This document shows, piece after piece, positions 8,983 to 17,191 of a DNA stretch of 64,000 nucleotides. Source of the DNA: CS4-C045 sp963844115. Lineage in GTDB: Bacteria > Planctomycetota > Planctomycetia > Pirellulales > UBA7805. The stretch lies in NCBI GenBank assembly GCA_963844115.1, contig CAWJNN010000047.1, forward strand, positions 62,001 to 126,000, read 5' to 3'. A program made the position numbers and the translations under genes. The notes under the pieces were generated by a model that saw nothing but the letters and a program-made list of their open reading frames with translations, had not been told where the DNA came from and ran no database searches. Position 1 is the first letter of the stretch, and the number at the start of each line of letters is the position of its first letter.

Positions 8983-9509
8983 GCCCAAACACCCGAAGGC
9001 ACGCGTGGATATTCTCGTCACGTGAGGGAGTGCCGATAAAGACGGTTTATCGCTGCCGCGCAAGTTCAACCAACCCATCCCCCCCGGCCCCGGGAACTCT
9101 TGTGATCATTTTCTCGACGCCCCGCACCCTACGTCCTCAGCGGGCCATTGGAAGAGGAGGCAGGTCGTGTTCGATGTTCGTCAAGTTGAAGTGCTCGCCG
9201 ACGCAATCATCGTGCCAAACGGCTCCGCTCCGATTCGTACGCTGTTTTCGCCCGTTTTGCTCTGTCGGCAGGCTTGAAGAAGTATCGATGGGCAAATAAC
9301 TGTGCGTAAAAGCACGCCTCACCGCACGGTCGCACACCACGGCGTGCATTATTCGCACAGCTTTGCCCGGCGATTACGAATTATTGCCCAGCGTAGGAAC
9401 GTGAATTCTTGGCGCCTCCGCGTGTGGAGCGGTGGGTTGATCATCTCCGAGTCGGCGCGTGATTTGCGTTGAGGCTCGTCACTGGTCGAGTTCATCAACG
9501 AGGAAGCCT
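8983..9509. other. Divergent intergenic region upstream of the oxidase operon
   Basis: It holds the promoters for the oxidase operon (minus) and the DUF4405-like gene (plus). I see no protein motif in its open frames. A GTGCG/CGCAC-rich stretch at about 9300-9360 can fold weakly. No FNR-type TTGAT-N4-ATCAA site was found by eye, although a Crp/Fnr regulator is encoded 3 kb away. Confidence 0.5.
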
Positions 9510-9914
9510 ATGTCGCGCACGGTCGTTAACTTCTGGCTTGACACCTTAATGTTCATCTGTTTTTCAAGCCTGGTGTGGTGCGCGACGGTGTTGCGATTTG
9601 TCTTTCCTCCCGGTCCAGAGGCCCGAGACTGGAGTTTGTGGGGCTGGAGTTACGTGCGTTGGTTCGACTTTCAATATTTGTTGCTGTGCGTCATGGTTTT
9701 ACTGGTCCTGCTGCATGTTATGCTGCATTGGAGCTGGGTGTGCGGCATAGTCACAGTCAAGCTGCTGCCCAAAACCGATCAGTGGAAGCGTCGTTGGGAC
9801 GATGGCCAGCGCACTTTGGCAGGCGTGGGTCTGCTGATTGTGTTGCTGAACGTGATGGGTATCGGACTGGCCGTAGCGGCGCTGATGGTCCGAGAACCGA
9901 CTTCCTGGCCGTGA
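9510..9914 (+). CDS. DUF4405-like membrane protein
   Basis: The ATG at 9510 follows GAGGAAG at good spacing, giving 134 residues. There are three membrane helices (around residues 5-27, 50-75 and 105-125). The second contains LHVMLHWSWV with two His one helical turn apart and the first lies in NFWLDTLMF, the pattern of DUF4405 proteins, which resemble membrane b-type cytochromes. It is divergent from the cbb3 operon and may belong to the same respiratory set. Haem binding is inferred from the His pair only. Confidence 0.7.
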   Translation: MSRTVVNFWLDTLMFICFSSLVWCATVLRFVFPPGPEARDWSLWGWSYVRWFDFQYLLLCVMVLLVLLHVMLHWSWVCGIVTVKLLPKTDQWKRRWDDGQRTLAGVGLLIVLLNVMGIGLAVAALMVREPTSWP

Positions 9915-10135
9915 ATGTGTTTGTCGCACCGTGTGCTGCACGCGAAACGAGACCGTGCGGCACGCGTAATGAGGACGTCCGCTGGCTGGCCGCAACCGAA
10001 ACACAATGCTCGTGTCTGCTGTGGCGGAACGTCGGGCCGAAATAACCGGAAGGTTGTGACTCGTCAGCACCCCCGCGCTGTGGAAACGCCGGGGGGCGCG
10101 AGGGACGAGCGATTCGAATGAACGGATCGTGGCGA
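9915..10135. other. Convergent intergenic spacer
   Basis: Lies between two converging genes. I see no coding signal; a GC-rich CCCCGCG...CGGGGGGCGCG stretch near 10071-10100 could fold and act as a bidirectional end signal. Confidence 0.35.
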
Positions 10136-10981
10136 TTAACGGCTGGCTGTGCGCACCGTCTTTTGGTCGTTGAGGCCCCAGTCGTAGTCGAGATACGATA
10201 TCTGACCCGAACCGCGGGCTGCGGCCTGCTGTGCGGCACGGTCGGGTAAATAGGGCGAGATGGTTTGCAACTGCGCGGCCTGATTACTGCCAAAATCGCT
10301 GGCAAACCAATCCATAATGGACGACAGGTGGAACGTCCCATTGCCGTATCGGAAGTTTTGCGGATTGGCGAAGAATGTTCGTGTGTTGGTCGCGATCTGT
10401 TGTTCAAGACTTTGGGCTGTATAGGCTTCGTTCGACAGGGGCGGACAGCTGCGCAAGGCGCAAACGATGGCGAAGTGAATCCGCGGTTCGCCCATTTTGC
10501 GAAGGATCTTGTGCTCGATGTCCTCCAGCGAATACGAGTCGCCACCAACGACTAACAGCAACTCCTTCCAAATGTTATATCCAAACACTTTCGCCGTATG
10601 GTTGCGGATACTGGTCGTGGGATACTCGCGCAGAATACCCTTCACGGTGACCGCATTGTACGAATTAATCCAAAAAGCCAGCTTGGCGGTTTTACTGGCG
10701 TCGGCCGTCGTGCTGGCCTGGGACAATGTATTCAGATAGCCGTCCAATGCCTGGATGTCAGCCGATGATCGCTTCCAGCCGGTGTAGTCGACGTTGCCAT
10801 TCGCATCCACGTACTTCTTCAGCAGCGCATCCCACGCGATGTGATCGATCCGGTCCATGGAAACCTGCTGAGAAGCGGCGACCTTGCGACCAACGGTCCA
10901 GGGGGCTGCAAGACAGTTCGCTGCAGGACTGGTGATCCATAGAGCAACCGCCGATACGATGATAAATCGAGGCGTTTTCAT
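10136..10981 (-). CDS. Secreted DUF547 domain protein
   Basis: A 281-residue protein with a cleavable signal peptide (basic start, hydrophobic core, ANCLAAP cleavage region). It then carries the DUF547 pattern: WDALLKKYVDANGNVDY, LAFWINSYNAVTVKGI, a KELLLVVGGDSYSLEDIEH stretch, IHFAIVCALRSCPPL and the C-terminal YLDYDWGLN. An AAGGAAG ribosome site precedes the ATG. The biochemical role of DUF547 is not settled. The WINSYNA and CALRSCP motifs suggest a fold with a conserved Cys/His surface. It lies alone between converging and divergent neighbours. Confidence 0.85.
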   Translation of the reverse strand: MKTPRFIIVSAVALWITSPAANCLAAPWTVGRKVAASQQVSMDRIDHIAWDALLKKYVDANGNVDYTGWKRSSADIQALDGYLNTLSQASTTADASKTAKLAFWINSYNAVTVKGILREYPTTSIRNHTAKVFGYNIWKELLLVVGGDSYSLEDIEHKILRKMGEPRIHFAIVCALRSCPPLSNEAYTAQSLEQQIATNTRTFFANPQNFRYGNGTFHLSSIMDWFASDFGSNQAAQLQTISPYLPDRAAQQAAARGSGQISYLDYDWGLNDQKTVRTASR

Positions 10982-11182
10982 GACACTTCCTTGCTTGGTC
11001 TGCCGGCGAAGGTTCCACCTTCGCGCGCGACGTTATGGGACTTCGCAACAATAACCTTGTTACTATCGGGACTTACGAGATGTCAGTCTGTAAGGTTCGA
11101 TACCGGCCGGCGCCGATACTCAAGCGGACGCAGCGCGTCGATGTGGAAAAACCGAGAACGCCATCGGTGCCGATTGCACCGT

Positions 11183-11626
11183 TCAGTCACGCACAGCTAA
11201 CAGCACCACATCACGGCCCGTAGCGCCGCTAACGGCGAATCGATCACCGGGAAACGATCGCGCCGCGGTCTTGCCGGCCGTGGCCATCATTTTCTCGAAC
11301 ATCAGGCGGCAGCCATCGCACCTGGCCAAGTGCTCGTCGACGTTGGCCGACGTTTCCGCATCCAGCGTTCCGGCAGCGTATTGCTGCATCAGCGATTGGG
11401 TGTCGGTACATGTGATGTTGCCAAAATTCGGACCGGCCACGGGGAGAAACTGTCGAGCGACCAGTCCGACGATCACAACAAGTGTCACGAAGCCGATTGC
11501 TGCAACGGCGGTACGCACAACTTCCTGCTTACGGCGATTGCGGTTGAAGCCTAAGACAGCCTGCGAAAGCATGCCATCCGGGCACGCATCCCAACCGGCC
11601 GATGACCTCTGATTCGATTCGTTCAT
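11183..11626 (-). CDS. Membrane protein with putative zinc finger (anti-sigma-like)
   Basis: About 147 residues from the ATG at 11626; in-frame GTG and ATG codons at 11638 and 11632 are alternatives. A membrane helix lies near residues 40-60, followed by CTDTQSLMQQYAAGTLDAE and HLARCDGCRLMFEKM. That matches the zf-HC2 pattern of anti-sigma factors (Cys, then H-x3-C-x2-C), but the order is reversed because the helix precedes the finger. No sigma factor gene is adjacent, so an anti-sigma role is only a possibility. A 10-bp inverted repeat lies just upstream. Confidence 0.65.
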   Translation of the reverse strand: MNESNQRSSAGWDACPDGMLSQAVLGFNRNRRKQEVVRTAVAAIGFVTLVVIVGLVARQFLPVAGPNFGNITCTDTQSLMQQYAAGTLDAETSANVDEHLARCDGCRLMFEKMMATAGKTAARSFPGDRFAVSGATGRDVVLLAVRD

Positions 11627-11670
11627 CTTCATTCTCACGCGGACCTGAGAAATTAAGGAGACGCCGCGTC

Positions 11671-11699
11671 TTGTGGTACCTCGTCTTTTGGTACCACAA
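11671..11699. promoter_or_regulatory. Perfect 10-bp inverted repeat, possible operator
   Basis: The arms TTGTGGTACC and GGTACCACAA are separated by 9 nt, and a related half-site (GCTACCACA) follows at about 11711. It lies about 45 bp upstream of the zinc-finger gene and downstream of the Crp/Fnr gene, both on the minus strand. The repeated half-site favours a protein-binding operator over a terminator, and no T-run follows it. Confidence 0.45.
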
Positions 11700-11789
11700 C
11701 GGGGTCGTTTGCTACCACACAGGGCGTCTCGAAACTATCCCTAACTATTTAACTATCGTTAATTTTGTGCCAGCAGTCTGTGAAGCTTG

Positions 11790-12554
11790 TCACAGTCGAG
11801 CAGGGCGCGGCAACTCTGGGGAGGAAAACTTAGTTACCCGATCCTCAGTTTGAGTAGGCCGCGGCAGTTCCTTACCCACCGTACGGGCTAGTCGCTGTGG
11901 ATTGATCAGCGTAATTTTGCGCCGCCCGACTAGAATAAGCCGTTGTGCCTGCAGTTCGCCCAATGTGACGGTTACGGTCTCCCGCGTCGCGCCAATGACG
12001 CTCGCCAAATCCTGATGCGAGAGCTTGATTCCCAACACCAGGCCGTCGGCGGCCGGACGGCCGTACTGTTCCGCCAGCTCCAGCAGTAGATGCACCAGTC
12101 GTTCGCGGTTGGACCGGTAGAGCAAATACTTCAACCGACGCTCGATCCGCTGCCGCCGCAGCCCCATTAGTTTTGTGATACCCAACGAGAATTCTGGATA
12201 GGCTGCTATCAGCCTGTTCATCTCGTTTGCCGGGATGAGAACGACCTTCGAGTCTTCAACGGCCTCGGCGTACTCGTCACGCTCGCTGCCATCCACCAGC
12301 GCCAATTCGCCGAACAACTCACCTGGCTCGATAAACGCCAGAATCGATTGTTTACCTTCCGGTGTCAGACTGCCAATCTTGGCACGGCCACTCACCATCA
12401 GCAGCACACCGTCGGCCTGATCGGCGGGCAGGTAAATAGGAGTCTTTCGTGGAAAATCACGCGTTCGAGACCGCGACTCGACGCGCGCGAGTTCGTCGTC
12501 GTCCAGCTGCTCGAATAGATCACAGTTCTTCAAGAACCAATGTTTGGTTGACAT
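11790..12554 (-). CDS. Crp/Fnr family transcriptional regulator
   Basis: About 254 residues from the ATG at 12554 (a longer start at 12602 is possible). The N-terminal cyclic-nucleotide-type beta-roll includes PGELFGELALVDGSERDEYAEA. A long dimer helix follows, then an HTH_Crp motif, LSHQDLASVIGATRETVTV. Only one Cys is present near the N-terminus, so it is not a 4Fe-4S FNR oxygen sensor; it is closer to CRP-like or effector-binding regulators. It may control the neighbouring respiratory genes, but no operator match links them. Confidence 0.9.
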   Translation of the reverse strand: MSTKHWFLKNCDLFEQLDDDELARVESRSRTRDFPRKTPIYLPADQADGVLLMVSGRAKIGSLTPEGKQSILAFIEPGELFGELALVDGSERDEYAEAVEDSKVVLIPANEMNRLIAAYPEFSLGITKLMGLRRQRIERRLKYLLYRSNRERLVHLLLELAEQYGRPAADGLVLGIKLSHQDLASVIGATRETVTVTLGELQAQRLILVGRRKITLINPQRLARTVGKELPRPTQTEDRVTKFSSPELPRPARL

Positions 12555-12937
12555 ACGAAGTGCACTTTCCGTGCAAGAAATCGATCGAAACGCTGGATGC
12601 AATGCCGCCTGGCCGGCCTGTATTCTACGGCCAATTGTGACTTGGGTTCAGACGAAAACTGTCCTAAGCCAGGCTAGAACAGAACGGGTGGCGTCGGAAT
12701 CGCATTTGGTGCCGCCAAAAGCCTGGTTTTGCAAGATTGAATACATAATTGCGCCTTCGTCCTTCCATCGGCGCCATCGCGAAATCACTTATCACGATAC
12801 CACATTGCCACGAATTGACAGGTTACCGCCATTGTGTGCTTCTTCACCGAGCGACGGGTTCATCATCGCCGATAAGGTCAACGATCAAGCGACGGAAACC
12901 GGTGTTGTGCACGACGAGCATAGGAAAGGAAGATAGG
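12555..12937. other. Divergent promoter region
   Basis: Separates the Crp/Fnr gene (minus) from a small lipoprotein gene (plus). It is less GC-rich than the flanks and I see no supported coding frame. It ends in a strong AGGAAAGGA ribosome site for the lipoprotein gene. Confidence 0.45.
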
Positions 12938-13192
12938 ATGGCGAAAGCGTTGGGGATATCGGTGATTGGATTGATGTTGGGAGTTCTGTGCCTGATATCT
13001 GCCGGCTGCCGATCGCATGGAAATGGTCACTGTGCCAGTGGTCAATGTGGAGCGTCCGGATATTCGGCTCCTGCCTATTCGGGCCCGACGTATGCTGAGC
13101 CGACCTATTCCGACCCTGCGTATGGTGCGCCGAGTGGATCTGTGCACGTACGGCACCACCGCAGCAAGGATCTGGGTCGCGGTAGTCATTGA
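12938..13192 (+). CDS. Small Tyr/Pro-rich lipoprotein
   Basis: An 84-residue protein preceded by AGGAAAGGAAG. It has a signal peptide ending in the lipobox ISAGC, then a low-complexity segment with the tandem pattern APAYSGPTYAEPTYSDPAY and a basic His-rich tail (HVRHHRSKDLGRGSH). Such short repeat lipoproteins are common in planctomycetes and have no assigned function. A cell-surface location is inferred from the lipobox. Confidence 0.7.
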   Translation: MAKALGISVIGLMLGVLCLISAGCRSHGNGHCASGQCGASGYSAPAYSGPTYAEPTYSDPAYGAPSGSVHVRHHRSKDLGRGSH

Positions 13193-13234
13193 GAAGAAGT
13201 TAGCGATGAGAAGATCGTGTGGGTCGAGTTTTCA

Positions 13235-14031
13235 TCATTCCTCTTCGGCGAGGTACACCTGCGGCAGACTAGCCATTTCATCCATGATTTCTTTGGGTGT
13301 TCGATGTTTACCCGAGACGGTTTCGCCTCTTCGCCGTGCCCGGCTGGCCGCTCGTGACTGTTTCAATTCTTCCATCAACTCGTCCTGCCTCGCTTGGACT
13401 TCGGGCGCGACGTAGTTGCGGACGCCCTTGCCACTGCCGCAGGCGGGGCATTTTACTTTGCCTTCCAACACGGCTTCACTGTCGGTCAGGTCGGGTTTCT
13501 TGCCCCAAGTCAAGTTTCCTTCGGCGTCGAGATGCGCGCGGGGCTCTTGCGATAAAACAGAAACGGTTGCCCCTCCTTGCCCTGGCCGGTGCAATCTTTA
13601 TCGACACAAGTCAGCGCGGGCCAGGCCATCCTGTAGGTCTTCGTGTCCTTGATGTTTTCCGCTTGCCGAGGTGGCCCCGGCTGATCGTCGTCCGATTTTC
13701 CGATGACGTGCATGCCACCGCTTCCCTCAAGGTTTTCCGCTAACCGAGGTGGGCCCGGCTGATCTTCGCTCGATTTTCCGATGATGTACACGCCACCGCT
13801 TCCCTCGACGATCAGCTGTCCCGGGCGCGGTTTCAGAACGATCTTGTTGCCGTGGGGAGCATCGGTAACCGTAGACCTAGAGGATGGCGCCGGCGCGTCA
13901 TTGCCATTACAGCCACAATAGACAACGGCAACCAACAGCCAACTTACCGCAGCGCTACGAGGTCTGCTCCGACCCGGTTCAACCGATCGTTGAACTCTGG
14001 TAACGCGAAATAAGCTGAAATATCGAGTCAT
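13235..14031 (-). CDS. Zinc-ribbon lipoprotein-like protein, interrupted by a frameshift near 13545
   Basis: Two frames join into one protein. The 5' part (ATG at 14031) has a hydrophobic leader ending VVYCGC. It continues with two tandem copies of an EGSGGVYIIGKSSEDQPGPP-type unit and CVDKDCTGQGKEGQPFLF. The 3' part continues with EPRAHLDAEGNLTWGKK, then KCPACGSGKG, a charged helix and the stop at 13235. The two Cys pairs would form one zinc-ribbon-like site only if the frames are joined. A one-base change near 13545 restores the frame. Function unknown. Confidence 0.6.
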
Positions 14032-14066
14032 CTTCTCCAATTCAACTCGTGTGACACCGACCACTG

Positions 14067-14146
14067 TGTCGGTTGCTAATAGTGTCGGTTGCTAATAGTG
14101 TCGGTTGCTAATAGTGTCGGTTGCTAATAGTGTCGGTTGCTAATAG
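14067..14146. repeat. Five tandem copies of a 16-bp unit
   Basis: The unit TGTCGGTTGCTAATAG repeats five times without variation. The stop codon of the prepilin-LamG gene (14140-14142) lies inside the last copy, so the repeat arose at, or invaded, that gene's 3' end. Confidence 0.95.
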
Positions 14147-15780
14147 TCATTCGCAAGATCCGCAATCTCGGCCGCCGTAAGATTGCGATTGTATATCTGC
14201 AGATCGTCCAAGTAACCGATATATCGTTCGTCGGCCTCGTAGCTACCGTCGGGGGTATCCTGGTCTTGCCCCAAGACGATCGATTGAAATTGCATAGCGT
14301 AATAGTCGGATCTCCAATGGTCAGCCCCTCCGGAATACCAATAGCCCTCGGAGAACAATCGCAATCCGATCAGAGTTCCATCGAAATAGAGTCTGTAACC
14401 GACGCCGTCTTCGCGTACGAAGACAATGTGGTGCCAATTGTCATCCCTAGTACTGGTGAGTGAACCGCTGATGAAGTCGCCTGGTTTTATGTCATAGACC
14501 CAAACCTGGTTTGTATTCGGATTCGGAAGCAACTCGGTCAGAACCAAGTTATCTAAGTGCCACGACCAGCCATGCGCGCTGAAGATACTCAGATCGGCTA
14601 ACGAGTCGGTGCGTAGCCAGTAAGACAAGGTGAAATTATCCAAGCCGTTCAAAGCACTGGTGGGAAGGGAAATCTTGTCATTTTGATCGGCATCTCCTCC
14701 GTCCGAAAAATGCAGCACGCCACAATGAACCGGGTCATCCGCCCAAGCAGGCCCCGCCCCCCAAGCGTCATTATTTCCGGTCTCGTCTTCGGTGGGGTCA
14801 GTCTGAATGTCGAACGTGTATCGTGCGTGAAGACCATTGATCGTGACAGCCGGTGTCTGACACGGCACCGGTGTACCATCCGTCGTGCCGTCCGTTGTTC
14901 CGTCCGTTGTTCCATCCGTTGTTCCGTCCGTTGTTCCGTCCGTTGTTCCGTCCGTTGTTCCGTCCGTTGTTCCGTCCGTTGTCCCATCCGTTGTTCCGTC
15001 CGTTGTTCCGTCGGTCGTTCCGTCTGCCGCGCCTCCACTGGCGGCGGCTTCATCGAAACAGACGGCAGGTAGCTGTCGCTGATCAATCTTAGGCATCCAG
15101 TACCTGACTTGATTTTCACAGCTGTCCGGATCGATCACAGCTGCCGAGATGTTTTCGACATGCCCGTCGTAGAACGCGACATTCAACTTGCCAAAATGCC
15201 GAGGGCGAACCGTGCCGAACCAGTCATCATGGGTCGCTGGCGCGTCGTACGGCAGGCCAGTGACCTTGGCGACGTCGGAGCCGTAGTCGAGCGCCAGGAT
15301 TTTGCTGGCGTCCTGGCTTCCCAACCGATGCAAACGGTCGTTGAAGCCGTAGCTTGGCTGTCCGGCGTCGGTGTCTTCCGGACAATCCCAAACCGCCTCG
15401 GCATCTTCGAGATATTCGTCCATGAATCGATTCAGACTACCGTCTCCCGCGCGAATCTTGCCGGGAAGGCTGGATTGGATCTTCTTGTAGGTCTCAGTCA
15501 GACTACGCAGATTGGACTGGCATTGCGATGACCTCGCGTTGCGGCGGACGGCTGTCACGGCAGGCAGTAACAACGCCACCAAGATGACGATGATGCCGAT
15601 GACGACCAGGAGTTCAACGAGCGTGAAACCCCGCGCGGCGCGGCGGCATTTTCCTACGGAGATATTATAAGGAGGCACAGCTTGCGGCTCTCCCGGTTGG
15701 AACCCTCTGGTGCCCCGCACTGTGGACCACCGCGCCATTGTAACCGGGCAGCGCCAGCCTGATGAACGTTCATTGGCCAA
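14140..15780 (-). CDS. Prepilin-leader (DUF1559-like) protein with (TDGT)n linker and LamG domain
   Basis: The N-terminus carries a type IV prepilin cleavage and methylation motif, RGFTLVELLVVIGIIVILVA. An H-x9-DG segment (HFGKLNVAFYDGH) typical of planctomycete type II secretion pseudopilin-like proteins follows. Next is a linker of about 13 TDGT units, then a concanavalin/LamG-type domain (FTLSYWLRTDSL, WHHIVFVREDG, GYLDDLQIYNRNLTAAEIA). The start is uncertain: ATG at 15780 or 15738 leaves a long leader, and a TATAAT at 15664-15669 (minus sense) lies inside this leader. It probably displays a glycan-binding domain on the surface. Confidence 0.82.
   Translation of the reverse strand: MANERSSGWRCPVTMARWSTVRGTRGFQPGEPQAVPPYNISVGKCRRAARGFTLVELLVVIGIIVILVALLLPAVTAVRRNARSSQCQSNLRSLTETYKKIQSSLPGKIRAGDGSLNRFMDEYLEDAEAVWDCPEDTDAGQPSYGFNDRLHRLGSQDASKILALDYGSDVAKVTGLPYDAPATHDDWFGTVRPRHFGKLNVAFYDGHVENISAAVIDPDSCENQVRYWMPKIDQRQLPAVCFDEAAASGGAADGTTDGTTDGTTDGTTDGTTDGTTDGTTDGTTDGTTDGTTDGTTDGTTDGTPVPCQTPAVTINGLHARYTFDIQTDPTEDETGNNDAWGAGPAWADDPVHCGVLHFSDGGDADQNDKISLPTSALNGLDNFTLSYWLRTDSLADLSIFSAHGWSWHLDNLVLTELLPNPNTNQVWVYDIKPGDFISGSLTSTRDDNWHHIVFVREDGVGYRLYFDGTLIGLRLFSEGYWYSGGADHWRSDYYAMQFQSIVLGQDQDTPDGSYEADERYIGYLDDLQIYNRNLTAAEIADLANDY
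14882..15025. repeat. Twelve tandem 12-bp units encoding TDGT
   Basis: Units of the form GTTGTTCCGTCC, with a few third-base changes, repeat twelve times inside the prepilin-LamG gene. They keep frame and encode a flexible Thr-Asp-Gly-Thr spacer between the pilin-like and LamG parts. Confidence 0.95.
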
Positions 15781-16089
15781 CGCGCGTGATACATGGGGTT
15801 GACTCGATTGTCGGACACCTGCGGCCGCTGTGACGACCGCCGATACAAACGTTGAACGTTTCTGCGACCGTCGCCCAAGTCCTCCATTCTAGGCCATTTG
15901 AAATTGACTGCAAAGGGGACGACCCGCAATCCTCTATGGATCGTCGCGCCAGGACCCTTGTGAACTACGGGCACCGCCGCGCGGTCTATCTCGATATCTG
16001 CCGTGCACGAAGCAAGAGAACTAGCGGTTCATCAAGAGCCACCTCTTCGTGCCAGCTCATTCGATCGACTTGTTCACTGCGCGATCCGG
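15781..16089. other. Intergenic region, promoter side of the prepilin gene
   Basis: No coding frame is supported. A short palindrome AAACGTTGAACGTTT lies at 15847-15861, about 70 bp upstream of the longest possible start of the prepilin gene, and could be an operator. Confidence 0.35.
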
Positions 16090-16350
16090 CTAATATTTTC
16101 GCACTTCGTTTAGCAAATCAGCCGGCGTGGGCCGATCGGAAAAGGTTTTGGCACGACGCTCATATCGCACGATGCCGTCACGGTCAATGACGAATGTCGC
16201 GGGCCGGTTGCTCAACTCCGTATGAATTCTCATCTGCATCGCCACGCCATACGTTGCGCTGACGGTTAGCGATGGATCCAGCAGCAACGGGTAGCCCACA
16301 TCGCCATCGAGAGCGATGCGCTTATCATGGGCGCGCGAATCATGTAACAC
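16090..16350 (-). pseudogene. C-terminal fragment of a peroxiredoxin/redoxin-like protein
   Basis: An 86-codon frame from a GTG at 16350 encodes only the second half of a thioredoxin-fold AhpC/TSA-type protein: YPLLLDPSLTVSATYGV, then RPATFVIDRDGIVRYE and the C-terminal helix. The N-terminal half with the catalytic Cys is absent. In-frame codons upstream overlap the end of the HMA gene (stop at 16373-16375) and do not look like a redoxin. It is most likely a deletion remnant, though translation of the stub cannot be excluded. Confidence 0.6.
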
Positions 16351-16372
16351 GCGAGATCGACAAATCTGCAGC

Positions 16373-16729
16373 TTAGTTCGCCGTAGACCAACCGTTGATG
16401 TGCTGGTTCGTTTTAGCCAACTCGTCCAGTTTCGCCTTCACTTCGCTAGGACTTGTGACGGCGAATTGGAACGTGCATAGGGGCGGCGAGGCTGTGGGGT
16501 CGGTTTCGATATTCGAGACACCTTTGACGTTGGTCAGAGCGCTTCGCACGGAAGCGGCGCAGCCACCTCACGTCATGTTCGGAAGATTTAATTTGACGTA
16601 CTGCACGTCGGCAGTAGTTTGAGTTGTCTTTGGGGCCGGATCGGCCTTGGTTGTTTGTTGATCGCTCGGTTTGGCGCAGCCGGCGGTCAGGAATAGAGCC
16701 AAGATAATAACGGCGTAAAACAGTCGCAT
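16373..16729 (-). CDS. Selenocysteine-containing HMA-domain lipoprotein (TGA at codon 54)
   Basis: A GGAGGT ribosome site precedes the ATG at 16729. The leader MRLFYAVIILALFLTAGC is a lipoprotein signal with Cys18 as the lipidation site. A Thr/Lys-rich spacer leads into VKLNLPNMT-[TGA]-GGCAASVRSALTNVKGVSNIE, the heavy-metal-associated fold whose metal motif is MxCxxC. The TGA at 16568-16570 falls exactly on the first metal-binding Cys. The frame then continues for 64 sense codons with family-like sequence (SEVKAKLDELAKTNQHINGW) to TAA. I read codon 54 as selenocysteine. The alternative is a single nonsense substitution. Expected role: periplasm-facing metal or thiol redox handling. Confidence 0.78.
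16540..16556 (-). promoter_or_regulatory. Bacterial SECIS-like hairpin downstream of the in-frame UGA
   Basis: On the coding strand CGCTTC and GAAGCG pair perfectly around a 5-nt loop CGUGC. The loop starts 17 nt after the UGA and has G as its second base. From memory, the bacterial SECIS consensus asks for an apical loop about 16-37 nt from the UGA with a G in the first two loop positions. GGU just after the UGA can also pair with ACC beyond the stem. Confidence 0.65.
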
Positions 16730-17191
16730 CGAAAGACCTCCAAATTTACCAATAGACTAAATTAACCCATACAATATGGAATACGTTACGCGTTGCCGTC
16801 GCAATCTGACCAGTATAGCAACTTCGTGATGGGCGGTCGATCGAACTGGCGAATCACCTTGATAGGGCCCTTGAATGTAAGCCATTTCACGGTTCTCCGC
16901 CGGAGATCGAAGAAGGGGGCAAGATTAGCGGCCGTTCAAATCGATACCCCACTCCGAAGCGACCAACTCCGGCATCACGGACAAGCCCGCTCTTCCATCC
17001 GCCCAAAGGCAGAACTCGCTACCGGATAATCGAAAGACGGGTGAACCGGGCGAGTCTGCGCTGGGAAAGACTTTGTAGGCCGACTACTATGCAGGATCGA
17101 GCGAGTTTATTCTAGATTGTGTGGCGCGGCAGTGTGCCTGTGCCGACTTTCGGCAGTACAGGTTCGGCTTCCGAAGAGATTGAGGATCCCG
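16730..17191. other. Intergenic region between the HMA gene and a small gene
   Basis: Divergent promoters are expected here. The stretch near 16745-16785 is AT-rich (TTAACCCATACAATATGG), which suits a promoter for the HMA gene. I see no protein motif in the open frames. Confidence 0.4.

Noticed and set aside
8983..12937. FNR-type operators for the oxidase operon
   Set aside because: No TTGAT-N4-ATCAA match was found by eye, and the nearby Crp/Fnr protein lacks the cysteines of an Fe-S oxygen sensor.
13535..13560. Programmed -1 frameshift in the zinc-ribbon lipoprotein gene
   Set aside because: No X-XXY-YYZ slippery heptamer lies at the junction, and one-base breaks are widespread in this window.
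14853..15092. Plus-strand frames rich in Pro-Ser-Val or Arg-Cys-Ser opposite the TDGT linker
   Set aside because: They are antisense to a well-supported prepilin-LamG gene and consist only of the repeat.
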